Shown here: positions 23,219-32,209 of the stretch, one piece after another | Layout: the number at the start of each line of letters is the position of its first letter | Position numbering within the stretch: position 1 is the first letter of the stretch | Assembly: GCF_014493765.1 (NCBI RefSeq) | Contig: NZ_JACTVJ010000012.1 | Coordinates: 248,001 to 312,000, forward strand | Length of the DNA stretch: 64,000 bases | DNA from: Streptomyces polyasparticus | GTDB taxonomy: Bacteria; Actinomycetota; Actinomycetes; Streptomycetales; Streptomycetaceae | Direction of reading: 5' to 3' | Translations under genes and position numbers: made by a program | Notes under the pieces: model-generated | What the model saw: only the letters and a program-made list of their open reading frames with translations | The model's database searches: none | Told to the model about the DNA's origin: nothing

Positions 23219-24157
23219 ATGGAGCGTCGTATCCCTGGTCGTGTCCCGGAGCGTATGGAGCGTCCCGAGCTCCCCCTGCCCCAGCTGCACGCCTTCGTCG
23301 TGCTCGCCGAGGAACTGCACTTCGGCCATGCGGCCGCCCGACTCGGCATCGCCCAGCCGCCGTTGAGCCAGCAGATCCGCCGGCTCGAGGACAAGGTCGG
23401 CCACGCGCTGTTCGTCCGCGCGCCCGGCGGCGTCGCCCTGACCCCGGCGGGAAGTGAACTGCTGCCCGCCGCGCGGCGGATGCTCGACGCGCTCGCCGAC
23501 GGATTGGCCGCCGCCCGCGCCGTCGGCAGCGGCCGGGCCGGCCGGCTGCGCATCGGCTTCTCCGCCTCCGTCGCCCTGACGGTCCTGCCCGGCCTGCTGC
23601 GCACCTTCCACGAGCGGCGTCCCGGTGTGCAGCTCGACATCCGCGAGATGACCACCGCTCCGCAGCTCGGGGCCCTGCACGACCGCAGCATCGACATCGG
23701 GCTGCTGCGGGAGCCCCCGGACGACGAGCCCGAGCTCGGCTTCCGTACGGTGCTCAGCGAGCACTTCGTCGCCGCGCTGCCGTCCTCCCACCCTCTCGCC
23801 GCCCAACGCACCGTGCGCCTGGACCAGTTGGCCCAGGACCCGTTCGTCCTGCTGCCGCGTGCGGTCGGGCCGACGCTCTACGACCAGATCATGGACCTGT
23901 GCACCGCGGCGGGGTTCACACCTCAGCCGGCCCAGCACGCCGTGGAGTGGCAGACCGTCTGCGCCCTCGTGGAAGCCGGTCTGGGCGTCTCGCTCGCCCC
24001 CGCGAGCATCCGGCGCATCCGCCTCAAGGGCGTGGCCTTCCGCAAAATCGACCCCGGCACCGCCCGTACCCGCGTGGCCGTCGCCTGGCGCGCGAACGAC
24101 CCGAACCCCCTGGTCGCACAGCTGTTGGCGACGCTCGCCGAGGAAGCCGGCAGGTAG
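23219..24157 (+). CDS. LysR-family transcriptional regulator
   Basis: 312 residues. The N-terminal winged helix (about 16-75) reads LHAFVVLAEELHFGHAAARL, then the recognition part AQPPLSQQIRRLEDKVGHALF. The effector-binding domain (about 100-310) follows. Two starts are possible: ATG 23219 and ATG 23255, which lie 36 bp apart in a duplicated ATGGAGCGT; the second has GGAG three nt upstream, and the family usually begins close to LPQLHAF. Likely target is the divergent ridA gene (inference). The ligand is unknown. Confidence 0.92.
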   Translation: MERRIPGRVPERMERPELPLPQLHAFVVLAEELHFGHAAARLGIAQPPLSQQIRRLEDKVGHALFVRAPGGVALTPAGSELLPAARRMLDALADGLAAARAVGSGRAGRLRIGFSASVALTVLPGLLRTFHERRPGVQLDIREMTTAPQLGALHDRSIDIGLLREPPDDEPELGFRTVLSEHFVAALPSSHPLAAQRTVRLDQLAQDPFVLLPRAVGPTLYDQIMDLCTAAGFTPQPAQHAVEWQTVCALVEAGLGVSLAPASIRRIRLKGVAFRKIDPGTARTRVAVAWRANDPNPLVAQLLATLAEEAGR

Positions 24158-24363
24158 CCACCGGCACCGGACACCGACCCCCACTGGGCAACCGGCGCGG
24201 CACGGAGGAGAATCAAGGGCAGCACGAAATGCCCCGTGGCCGTGACGGGCCCGGAGCCGATCAAAAGGGACGTCATCGCGGGGATGATGCCGTCCGTTTT
24301 GGGCACCTGTTGTACGGGACCGTGCCGTGACGTCACCGCGGACACGGAAGGGGTGCACAGTCA

Positions 24364-24969
24364 ATGCGAACGATCACAGGACTATGGCGCTGGCGGGGCA
24401 ACCCGCTGCGTCGCGCGACCGACCTCGCCGAGGCCTGGGTCGCTCTGGCGGCTCTGCTCGCCATGCTGCTCGTGGCACCGGTGGTCGGGGCCGCGGTCGG
24501 GGCTTCGAGCAGCGCGGCGCTCCAACGTGCGGTCCAAGTTCAGCATGACTCCCGGCATGGTGTACAGGCGACGGTAGACAAAATTTCGGGCCATACGCGC
24601 CTCGACCCCGACCCCGAGACCTCCGCCGAGCGGGACCCGAGCGTCCGCGTGCACGCGGACTGGCAGGCCCCCGACGGGACGTGGCAGCGCGGTGTGGTGC
24701 CCAGCGGCATGACCGACCCCCAGCCCGGCGACCGGTTCCTGCTCTGGGTGGACGAGCAGGGCAGTCCGGTCGCGAAGCCCATGGCGACCGGCACCGCGGG
24801 AATCCATGGCGCGCTCGCCGGCATCGGCGCCGCCGGCCTCACCGTCGGTCTGGTCGAGGGCCTGCGCCGTCTCGCCCTCTGGCAGATGCTGCGCCGCCGC
24901 TACGCCCGGTGGGACACGGAGTGGGCACAGGCAGGCCCCGACTGGGGACGTACGGGAACCGGCAGTTGA
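24364..24969 (+). CDS. Rv1733c-like membrane protein
   Basis: 201 residues. A conserved front LWRWRGNPLRRATDLAEAWVAL leads into the first membrane segment (about 23-47). An extracytoplasmic loop follows (about 50-135, with VRVHADWQAPDGTWQRGVV and DRFLLWVDEQG), then a second membrane segment (about 140-163) and a basic tail RLALWQMLRRRYARWDTEW. This layout matches the Rv1733c family of Actinobacteria, conserved membrane proteins of unknown role. ATG 24364 with GGAAGGGG upstream. Stand-alone. A TGACGTCA palindrome occurs about 35 nt upstream. Confidence 0.8.
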   Translation: MRTITGLWRWRGNPLRRATDLAEAWVALAALLAMLLVAPVVGAAVGASSSAALQRAVQVQHDSRHGVQATVDKISGHTRLDPDPETSAERDPSVRVHADWQAPDGTWQRGVVPSGMTDPQPGDRFLLWVDEQGSPVAKPMATGTAGIHGALAGIGAAGLTVGLVEGLRRLALWQMLRRRYARWDTEWAQAGPDWGRTGTGS

Positions 24970-25106
24970 GGCCTCCGGTCACGCACTGGCCATAGGTTTC
25001 TCCTCACAGTGACGACCTGCCGGACCGGTCAATGCGGCCGTCGCGCGCACGCTACGGTGGAGCGGCAGACGTGACGGATACGCAGAGGTGGGGGCTAAGC
25101 AGCGCC

Positions 25107-27500
25107 ATGGCTCAGGGCACGGTCCAGGTGACGCACACCGGCACGTCGCGGTGGCGGCGCCGCACCGGCGAATACGCCTCCCTCGCCGCCGCATTGGAAG
25201 CGGCGGGCGACGGCGATGTGCTGACCGTCGCCCCGGGTACGTATCGCGAGAACCTCGTGGTGCTGCGGGCCGTGACCCTGCGCGGCCCCGAGGGTTCACC
25301 CGGTTCGGTGCGCATCGCGCCTTCGGACGGGGTGCCGCTGACCGTACGGGCCTCCGCCGTCGTCCAGGATCTGCAGCTCGAAGGGCAGGACGCGGCGGCG
25401 CCCGCGCTGCTCGTGGAGGAAGGGGCGCCCGAGCTCTCGGATCTGCGGATCGTGACGCGCTCGGCCAGCGGACTCGAAGTGCGCGGGGGTGCCCGGCCCA
25501 CCGTGCGCCGCTGCACCGTCGACAATCCGGCCGGGATCGGCATCGCCGTACTGGACGGTGGCGGCGGGGTCTTCGAGGAGTGCGAGGTCGTGGCCGCCGG
25601 GCAGACCGGCGTCGCCGTGCGCGGCGGAGCGCATCCACGGCTCGAGCGCTGCCGGGTGCATCACGCGACGGGTGCGGGCCTGAGCGTCACCGGCGAGAAC
25701 TCGGCGCTGGAGGCGCTGGGTTGCGAGGTGTACGAGATCAAGGGCGCCGGCATCCAGGTCACCTCCCGGGCCACCGCGCATCTCACCGACTGCGATGTGC
25801 ACCGTACGACCGCCGACGGCGTCACCCTCGACACGGACGCGGTGCTGACGCTGTCCGACTGCCGGCTGCACGACATCCCCGAGAACGCGGTGGATCTGCG
25901 CTCGCGTTCGGTGCTGACCCTGACGCGTTCGACGGTGAGCCGCTTCGGGCGCAACGGCCTCTCGGTCTGGGACCCCGGCACCCGTGTGGACGCCAACCAG
26001 TGCGAGATCCACGACAGTACGGGCGACTACCCGGCGGTCTGGGTCAGCGACGGCGCGACGGCGGTCCTCGAGGCCTGCCGGGTGCACGATGTGCCCGACG
26101 CGTTGTTCGTCCTCGACCGCGGCTCGCGCGCCGACGTGGTCGACTCCGATCTCTCCCAAGTACGCAACACCGCCGTGTCGGTGAGCGACGGTGCCACCGC
26201 CCAGCTCGACGACTGCCGGATCCGGGAGGCCGCGACCGGCGCCTGGTTCCGCGACCACGGCAGCGGCGGCACGCTGAGCGGCTGCACCATCGACGCGGCG
26301 CAGACGGGTGTGATCGTCACCAAGGGAGCCGATCCGTCCATCGAGCGCTGCACGGTGACCTCGCCCGCCGAGGCCGGCTTCTATGTGTCGGCCGAGGGCC
26401 GCGGCTCGTTCCACGGATGCCGGGTGACGGGCAGCGGCGGCTACGGCTTCCATGTCCTCGACGGCTGCCGTACGACCTTGCGCAAATGCCGTACGGAGCG
26501 CTGCGCGCGCGGGGGTTACGAGTTCGCCGAGGACGGTCCGCAGGTCGAGGACTGCACCAGTGACGAGAGCGCGGGGGTGCGGCCGGCGGCCCAGGAGACG
26601 GCGGTGCAGACCGCCACGCAGACGGTCGGACTGCTCGGGTCGATCCCCGGCCAGCGCAGCACCGAGCAGGAGGCGTCGGCCGTGCCCGTGCGCAGTTCGA
26701 AGGCGGTGCTCGGGGAGCTCGACAAGCTGGTCGGCCTGGAAAGCGTCAAGCGGGAAGTGCGGGCGCTCACCGACATGATCGAGGTCGGCCGCAAGCGCCA
26801 GGAGGCCGGTCTGAAGGCGGCGTCCGCGCGTCGCCATCTGGTGTTCACGGGCTCCCCGGGCACCGGCAAGACGACCGTCGCGCGCCTGTACGGAGAGATC
26901 CTGGCGGCCCTCGGCGTCCTGGACAAGGGCCATCTCGTGGAGGTGTCCCGGGTCGATCTGGTCGGCGAGCACATCGGCTCGACCGCGATCCGTACGCAGG
27001 AGGCCTTCGAAAAGGCCCGCGGCGGCGTGCTGTTCATCGACGAGGCCTACGCCCTGTCCCCCGAGGACTCCGGCCGTGACTTCGGACGTGAGGCCATCGA
27101 CACCCTGGTGAAGCTGATGGAGGACCACCGCGAGGCGGTCGTCGTCATCGTCGCGGGCTACACGGCGGAGATGGAGCGCTTCCTGTCGGTCAACCCCGGT
27201 GTCGCCTCCCGTTTCTCACGGACCATCACCTTCGGCGACTACTCCCCCGAGGAGCTGCTCAGCATCGTGGAGCAGCAGGCCGAGGAGCACGAGTACCGGC
27301 TCGCCTCCGGTACGGGCGAGGCGCTGCTCAAGTACTTCACCGTGCTGCCCAAGGGTCCGGCGTTCGGCAACGGACGTACCGCGCGCCAGACCTTCGAGGC
27401 GATGGTGGAGCGGCATGCGGGCCGGGTCGCCCAGCTCGCCGAGGTGAACACGGACGACCTGACCCTGCTCTATCCCGAGGACCTGCCCGAACTCCCCTGA
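25107..27500 (+). CDS. Right-handed beta-helix protein fused to a CbxX/EccA-type AAA ATPase
   Basis: 797 residues from ATG 25107. The first 490 residues are a parallel beta-helix, with some 16 turns of the type SGLEVRGGARPTVRRCTV and GIGIAVLDGG. A linker (about 495-545) leads to a CbxX/CfxQ-type AAA+ domain (about 550-790): Walker A FTGSPGTGKTTVAR, Walker B GVLFIDEAY, the arginine-rich RFSRTITF and the RTARQTFE sensor region. In mycobacteria EccA-type ATPases of this group serve type VII secretion; here no ESX genes lie nearby. The helix part probably binds a repetitive surface or protein partner. Its end overlaps the next, convergent gene by 31 nt. Confidence 0.9.
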   Translation: MAQGTVQVTHTGTSRWRRRTGEYASLAAALEAAGDGDVLTVAPGTYRENLVVLRAVTLRGPEGSPGSVRIAPSDGVPLTVRASAVVQDLQLEGQDAAAPALLVEEGAPELSDLRIVTRSASGLEVRGGARPTVRRCTVDNPAGIGIAVLDGGGGVFEECEVVAAGQTGVAVRGGAHPRLERCRVHHATGAGLSVTGENSALEALGCEVYEIKGAGIQVTSRATAHLTDCDVHRTTADGVTLDTDAVLTLSDCRLHDIPENAVDLRSRSVLTLTRSTVSRFGRNGLSVWDPGTRVDANQCEIHDSTGDYPAVWVSDGATAVLEACRVHDVPDALFVLDRGSRADVVDSDLSQVRNTAVSVSDGATAQLDDCRIREAATGAWFRDHGSGGTLSGCTIDAAQTGVIVTKGADPSIERCTVTSPAEAGFYVSAEGRGSFHGCRVTGSGGYGFHVLDGCRTTLRKCRTERCARGGYEFAEDGPQVEDCTSDESAGVRPAAQETAVQTATQTVGLLGSIPGQRSTEQEASAVPVRSSKAVLGELDKLVGLESVKREVRALTDMIEVGRKRQEAGLKAASARRHLVFTGSPGTGKTTVARLYGEILAALGVLDKGHLVEVSRVDLVGEHIGSTAIRTQEAFEKARGGVLFIDEAYALSPEDSGRDFGREAIDTLVKLMEDHREAVVVIVAGYTAEMERFLSVNPGVASRFSRTITFGDYSPEELLSIVEQQAEEHEYRLASGTGEALLKYFTVLPKGPAFGNGRTARQTFEAMVERHAGRVAQLAEVNTDDLTLLYPEDLPELP

Positions 27501-29827
27501 GTCTCCTCGGGGTCGGGGCCGGGCTGGGACGGAACGGCTCCCAACCCCTGTGCCGCCGGGGGCCGCAGACGCTGCAGGAGCTCCTCGCGCTCCTCGTCGA
27601 AGGCCGGGTCGGCCTGGTAGTCGGAGTGCCCGAGAATCGGCGCCGGCAGCGGACAGGCCTGCGTACGCCCGTACGCCAAGGGGTCCTTGAGCGCTGGATG
27701 GTCGACCGCCGGACCGCACTCGCCCTCCAGGCCGATCGGTCCGCCTATGGGGTCGGTGGGCCGGTGCAGGTTGCGCCAGCAGTCCACCTCCCGGTGCAGT
27801 GCGGTGAGGGCGGCCGGCCCGAAGTGCGCCGGGAACCACCGCCCGTACAGCCGCTGCAGAGGTGAGCCGTAGGTGAGGAGGCCGACGCCTCTGCGGACCT
27901 CGGGGCTCAACTGCCAGACGGCCGCGGCCGCGAGGACGCTGCCCTGCGAATGCCCGGAGATGACCAGGCGGCCTTCGTGCCGCTGTGTCCAGGTGGCCAT
28001 GCGCCAGGTCAGGTCCGGCACGGCGCGCTCCGCATAGCAGGGCGGGGCGAAGGGGTGGGCGGCACGCGGCCAGAAGGTGCCGACGTCCCACAGGATGCCG
28101 ATGGTCCGCCGGGCGGAGGCGTCGCGGTAGGCGCGCCGGCCCCAGGTGACGAACAGTATGAAGCCGAAGCCGATCAGCCAGGAGCCGAGCGCCTGCGCGG
28201 TCTGGGCGGCCCCGCCGATGAAGCCGGGCGCGCCGGCCGCCGCGACGCCGGGCACCTCGCCGGTCGTCCACGCGCCGACGAGCGCCCCGGCGCCGAGCAG
28301 CAGCGTTATGGCGGCGACACAGCCGATGAGCACGGGTGCGCTGTCGGTGAGGGCGGCTCGCGCGCGGGCACCGGCGATCCTCCGCGTACGGGATTCCTCC
28401 GGCCGCTCCCCCGCGTAATCCCGCTCCACCCGGGCCTGTTCGCGGCGCCGCCGCCGCAGCGTCCGGGCGATGAAGACCAGGACGAGCAGCAGCACCACGA
28501 CGAGCAGCAGCGGAATCGCGGAGGCCTGCCAGGTCAGCAGGACCGGCGGGCCCGGCAGCGCCGCGTCGGGGTCGCCGGGGGTGGCGCCGCGGTCCAGCCA
28601 GTCGCCGACGCGCTGGGCCACGCCGCCGGACATCACGCCGCCGAGCGCGCAGGCCAGCATCGCGACACTGGGTCCGCCGAGGCCGCGCAGCGCCGTGCTC
28701 GCCAGCGGGGCGCTGCGGTACAGCAGCCACGCGACGACGGCCAGGGCCACGACCAGGAGCCCCTGCACCAGGGCGATCCCGCCGAAGGTCTGGTCGCCGG
28801 GGAGCCGGCCCGTGGAGATCCAGTCCGGGCGGTCCCAGGCCGCGTACACCAGACAGAGTGCAAGGAGCGCGAGCGAGGCGAGCGGCAGGACGGTCACGAC
28901 CAGGCGGTCGAGATGACCGTCGACCACCTTGTCCTTGCGGCTGCGCCGGCACACCGCGTAGACCACGATCAGACCGCCCGCGGCCAGTACGCCTTCGAGC
29001 GCCCGGCCCGTGACGTCGAGCAGTGCGGGTCCGCCGCTCTCGCGGTCGTGGCGCGCCGCGGCGGAGGCGACGGCGGCGGCGACCGTGAGCAGTCCAGCGG
29101 CGGTGTGCGCGGCGCGCAGCCGGGCCACGAACGGGCGGCCGTACCAGAAACCCGGCCGGGAGAGCGCGCTGTGGTGCTGCTCGTCCGGCTGGTCCTCCTG
29201 GTGCGGATAAGGCTGCACCGACTCGTACGCGCTCCAGGTGCGATGCGAGAGATACCAGAGCAGACCGGTGAGCGCGGCGGGGACGAGCGCGGCGAGCGCG
29301 AGGCGGCGTCCCGGGACGCTCCACCAGCCGCCGCCGGACACCTCGGGTGACAGGAATCCCAGCCAGGCGCGCTCGGCGGCGCACGTCGGGGTGCCCGCGC
29401 ACTGCCAGGCGGTCAGATCGAGGGCGACCTCGCAGGCCGCGGCGACCAGGAGCACGGTCAGGGTCAGACCGACCAGGCGGACCAGGACGCCGTACGTGCG
29501 CACGATGCCGGAGTGGCCGCGGGCGCTCGGACGCATCCAGTGCGCGAGGTTGGCCACCATGAACGGCACGAGGAGCAGCCACAGGGCGCGGGCGCCGTTG
29601 CCGGAGGTGAGGCCCGACCAGACGTAGGCCTCGGGGACGGGTTTCTCCCGGTAGTCCTCGGGGCGGCGTTCGGCGTCCGCGTCGTCGGTGCGGCGGTACA
29701 CCGCAGCGGTGTCATCACCCGTGACCCGTACGGTGCGCGGGTCGCCGAGCATCTTCTCGGGCGTGGCGCCGCCCACCCCGTGGACGAGCAGTTCAAGAGC
29801 GGTCTTCTCCGCCGTGGCACGCTGCAC
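27470..29827 (-). CDS. Large membrane protein with alpha/beta-hydrolase motifs
   Basis: 785 residues. The N-terminus LELLVHGVGGATPEKML looks like the strand and oxyanion-hole loop of an alpha/beta hydrolase (HG). About ten membrane segments follow (roughly 80-580). The C-terminal part (about 600-785) has the nucleophile elbow VISGHSQGSVLAAA and a likely catalytic His in ILGHSDYQAD. The hydrolase fold thus seems interrupted by the membrane domain. ATG 29827. The last 31 nt overlap the convergent AAA-ATPase gene. The substrate is unknown; a lipid or ester is plausible. Confidence 0.75.
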   Translation of the reverse strand: MQRATAEKTALELLVHGVGGATPEKMLGDPRTVRVTGDDTAAVYRRTDDADAERRPEDYREKPVPEAYVWSGLTSGNGARALWLLLVPFMVANLAHWMRPSARGHSGIVRTYGVLVRLVGLTLTVLLVAAACEVALDLTAWQCAGTPTCAAERAWLGFLSPEVSGGGWWSVPGRRLALAALVPAALTGLLWYLSHRTWSAYESVQPYPHQEDQPDEQHHSALSRPGFWYGRPFVARLRAAHTAAGLLTVAAAVASAAARHDRESGGPALLDVTGRALEGVLAAGGLIVVYAVCRRSRKDKVVDGHLDRLVVTVLPLASLALLALCLVYAAWDRPDWISTGRLPGDQTFGGIALVQGLLVVALAVVAWLLYRSAPLASTALRGLGGPSVAMLACALGGVMSGGVAQRVGDWLDRGATPGDPDAALPGPPVLLTWQASAIPLLLVVVLLLVLVFIARTLRRRRREQARVERDYAGERPEESRTRRIAGARARAALTDSAPVLIGCVAAITLLLGAGALVGAWTTGEVPGVAAAGAPGFIGGAAQTAQALGSWLIGFGFILFVTWGRRAYRDASARRTIGILWDVGTFWPRAAHPFAPPCYAERAVPDLTWRMATWTQRHEGRLVISGHSQGSVLAAAAVWQLSPEVRRGVGLLTYGSPLQRLYGRWFPAHFGPAALTALHREVDCWRNLHRPTDPIGGPIGLEGECGPAVDHPALKDPLAYGRTQACPLPAPILGHSDYQADPAFDEEREELLQRLRPPAAQGLGAVPSQPGPDPEETQGSSGRSSG

Positions 29828-30039
29828 CGGTCAGCAGCTCCCCCGTGAGTCACGTACGTACTGAGCGAAATTGTGCGAGCCAAGGATCCCGCCCCGGAGA
29901 GCGCGTGTGCACCCCTCGTCACGGAATCTCCCCGCGGTGTGCGGTTTCGCGCCCATCCCTCGGACCGCCCGGAACCGAATGCGGTGTCACGTGCAAAGAT
30001 GAGGGCTCTTTCGACATGCTGACCGGAGTGGGAGCGGGC
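29828..30039. other. Divergent intergenic region, membrane hydrolase versus DeoR gene
   Basis: About 210 nt. Should carry both promoters. CACGTACGTACTG near 29850 contains a short dyad (CGTACG). No clear operator for the DeoR protein stood out. Confidence 0.35.
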
Positions 30040-30870
30040 GTGAGCGAGAACCAGAACCTCCTCGCGGAGCAGCGCCGCGCCCTGATCCTCGACGAGGTCA
30101 GGCGCCGCGGCGGGGTCCGCGTCAATGAACTGACGCGCAAGCTCGGCGTCTCCGACATGACGGTGCGACGCGACCTGGACGCGCTGGCCCGCCAGGGGGT
30201 CCTGGAGAAGGTGCACGGCGGCGCGGTGCCGGTGGTCGAGGCGTCCACGCACGAGCCGGGGTTCGAGGCCAAGTCGGGTCTCGAGCTGAGCGCCAAGGAG
30301 GACATCGCGCGCTCGGCCGCCGAGCTCGTGGCGCCCGGCAGCGCGATCGCGTTGTCCGGCGGTACGACCACCTTCGCCCTGGCGCACCGGCTGCTCGACG
30401 TGCCCGATCTGACCGTGGTGACCAACTCCGTGCGGGTGGCCGATGTGTTCCACTCGGCGCAGCGCAGCGGTGGCTCGGGCCAGGGTGCGGCGACGGTGGT
30501 CCTGACCGGAGGGGTGCGCACGCCGTCGGACTCGCTGGTCGGCCCGGTCGCCGATCAGGCGATCGGCACGCTCCACTTCGATCTGCTCTTCCTCGGGGTG
30601 CACGGCATCTCGGCCGAGGCCGGGCTCTCCACGCCCAACCTCGCCGAGGCCGAGACCAACCGCCGGCTCGTGCAGTCCGCGCGCCGGGTCGTGGTGGTCG
30701 CCGACCACACCAAGTGGGGGACGGTGGGCCTGAGTTCCTTCGCCCAGCTGGACCAGGTCGACACGTGGGTGACGGATGCGGGCCTGCCCGGTGAAGTGCG
30801 CGAGGAGATCGCGGACCGGGTCCAGCGGCTGGTGGTCGCGGGCAAGGACGCGGAGGCGTCCGAGGGCTGA
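30040..30870 (+). CDS. DeoR/GlpR-family transcriptional regulator
   Basis: 276 residues from GTG 30040 (VSENQNLLAEQRR), preceded by GGAG; an ATG 24 nt upstream at 30016 is an alternative. The DeoR helix-turn-helix (about 8-62) reads VNELTRKLGVSDMTVRRDLDALARQGVLEKVHGG. The sugar-phosphate-binding domain (about 75-260) has the family's ALSGGTTT, VTNS and LFLGVHGISAEAGLSTP motifs. These proteins repress sugar or polyol genes and respond to phosphorylated sugars. No sugar genes flank it, so the regulon is elsewhere or undefined. It is divergent from the membrane hydrolase gene. Confidence 0.94.
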   Translation: MSENQNLLAEQRRALILDEVRRRGGVRVNELTRKLGVSDMTVRRDLDALARQGVLEKVHGGAVPVVEASTHEPGFEAKSGLELSAKEDIARSAAELVAPGSAIALSGGTTTFALAHRLLDVPDLTVVTNSVRVADVFHSAQRSGGSGQGAATVVLTGGVRTPSDSLVGPVADQAIGTLHFDLLFLGVHGISAEAGLSTPNLAEAETNRRLVQSARRVVVVADHTKWGTVGLSSFAQLDQVDTWVTDAGLPGEVREEIADRVQRLVVAGKDAEASEG

Positions 30871-31018
30871 ACCTCCGTGCCGTCCGCTGCAGTTGCCCAT
30901 GCCACACGGGGTACGGACCGATCGGCAGGGAGAGTTCTTCCGTTGCTGACACACCCTCAGTTATGGTGACCGGGCCCGGCCGACGGGCGCGTTTCCGGAA
31001 GGCAACTGGGGGGATCCC

Positions 31019-31504
31019 ATGGCACGCCGACTCAGCCCGGTGGGACTCGACTTTCTCGAAGTGGCGCCCGTACGCCTGGTGTTCGCGCGGGAGATCAGCG
31101 CGTCGCCCGCCGAGGCCTATCACGCGATAGCCGAGGAAGTGGAGACGATGCCGAAGTGGTTCCGTTCGGTGAAGCGGGCCACCCCGCACGACGGGGGTGC
31201 GCGCCGCACGGTCGTGCTGGGAGTCGGCATCAGGTTCGAGGAGACGATCCTCGCCAAGAAGCCCGACGAGATCTACGCGTACCGCGTCGACGAGACCAAC
31301 GCTCCCGGCGTCCGTAACCTCGTCGAGGAGTGGCGGATCACCCCGGCCGGATCGGGCAGCAGGATCCAGTGGACGTTCTCCGTGGACGGTGCCGCGCCGC
31401 TGCGCGCGTTCTTCAAGATCGCGGGTCCGGGTCTGGGAGCGGCCTTCCGCGGTGCCGTGTCCTCGCTCGACAAGATGCTGGCCAAGGCGCGGGCCCAGCA
31501 GTAG
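31019..31504 (+). CDS. SRPBCC-family (START-like) small protein
   Basis: 161 residues from ATG 31019 after GGGGGG. A polyketide-cyclase/SRPBCC layout is visible: LVFAREISASPAEAYHAIAEEVETMPKWF (N-terminal strand and helix), then RFEETILAKKPDEIYAYRV and the ending WTFSVDGAAPLRAFFKIAGPGLGAAFRGAVSSLDKML. Family members bind lipids or small hydrophobic molecules in a cavity, or act as cyclases. The ligand is unknown. Soluble. Lies 62 nt before the YciI gene and may be cotranscribed. Confidence 0.8.
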   Translation: MARRLSPVGLDFLEVAPVRLVFAREISASPAEAYHAIAEEVETMPKWFRSVKRATPHDGGARRTVVLGVGIRFEETILAKKPDEIYAYRVDETNAPGVRNLVEEWRITPAGSGSRIQWTFSVDGAAPLRAFFKIAGPGLGAAFRGAVSSLDKMLAKARAQQ

Positions 31505-31566
31505 TCCCACGCAGGCCCACAGCAGTCGCCCATGGGGCGGAATCCTGCCCGGTGTACCTTCAGCGG

Positions 31567-32118
31567 ATGTTGTACTGCATATACGCCGAGGACGCGCCGG
31601 GTGTCGAGGACCAGTTGATCGAGCTGGGCGAAGAGCACTGGTCCTATATGGACCGTTTCGCCGACCGCCTTGTGCTGCGCGGTCCGACGCTGTCCGAGGA
31701 CGGCGAGGAGCACACCGGCAGCCTGCACGTGGTCGAGGTGGCGGACCGCGCGGCCGCCGAAGCCTTCGCGACGCAGGAGCCGTACTGGCGCAGCGGTCTA
31801 TACGGTGCGTACACCGCGGACCGGATCGTCGTACGCCAGCAGACCGAGATCAGCCGGGAGTCGGACGCGACGCTGGTGACCGCCCGCTGGGACGGGCGGC
31901 CGCTCGGCGACTTCCAAGAGGTGCCCGGGCAGGACGCCTTGGCCTTCTTCGGCCTGCTCCTCGACGACGAGGGCGTACGGTCCGTCGGCTGCCTCGCCGT
32001 CGTACGGACCGTGGAGCGGAAGGACGTCGATGCCCTCGTCGATGCGCTCACGGAGGAGATCGCGGACGAGGGCATGACGGTCGAGACGCGGCGTTGGTGC
32101 CGCGGCGGGCGTTCGTGA
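31567..32118 (+). CDS. YciI-like domain protein (two-part)
   Basis: 183 residues from ATG 31567. The first half (about 1-90) is a YCII ferredoxin-like fold: LYCIYAEDAPGVEDQLIELG, RGPTLSEDGEEHTGSLHVVEV and EPYWRSGLYGAYTADRI. The second half (about 95-183; VTARWDGRPLGDF, then LDDEGVRSVGCLAVVRTV) looks like a diverged repeat. YciI proteins are small enzymes or dehydrochlorinase-like folds of mostly unknown role. The 3' end, including the stop codon, is duplicated in a 32-bp tandem repeat (32095-32158). Confidence 0.8.
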   Translation: MLYCIYAEDAPGVEDQLIELGEEHWSYMDRFADRLVLRGPTLSEDGEEHTGSLHVVEVADRAAAEAFATQEPYWRSGLYGAYTADRIVVRQQTEISRESDATLVTARWDGRPLGDFQEVPGQDALAFFGLLLDDEGVRSVGCLAVVRTVERKDVDALVDALTEEIADEGMTVETRRWCRGGRS

Positions 32119-32158
32119 CGCGGTGCTGGTGCCGCGGCGGGCGCTCGTGACCCGGCAC
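32095..32158 (+). repeat. 32-bp tandem repeat containing the YciI gene stop codon
   Basis: TGGTGCCGCGGCGGGCG(T/C)TCGTGA... starts at 32095 and again at 32127. The first copy holds the gene's stop TGA (32116-32118); the second copy holds a duplicate stop. A few mismatches near the end. Confidence 0.85.
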
Positions 32159-32162
32159 CGGT

Positions 32163-32208
32163 ACCGCTCCACGTCGTGGTGAGACACCGCTCCAGGTCGT
32201 CGTGAGAC
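32163..32208 (+). repeat. 23-bp tandem repeat just after the previous one
   Basis: ACCGCTCCACGTCGTGGTGAGAC (32163-32185) and a copy with two changes (32186-32208) lie between the YciI gene and the stop of the convergent Cds1 gene (32210-32212). Confidence 0.85.
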
Positions 32209-32209
32209 C

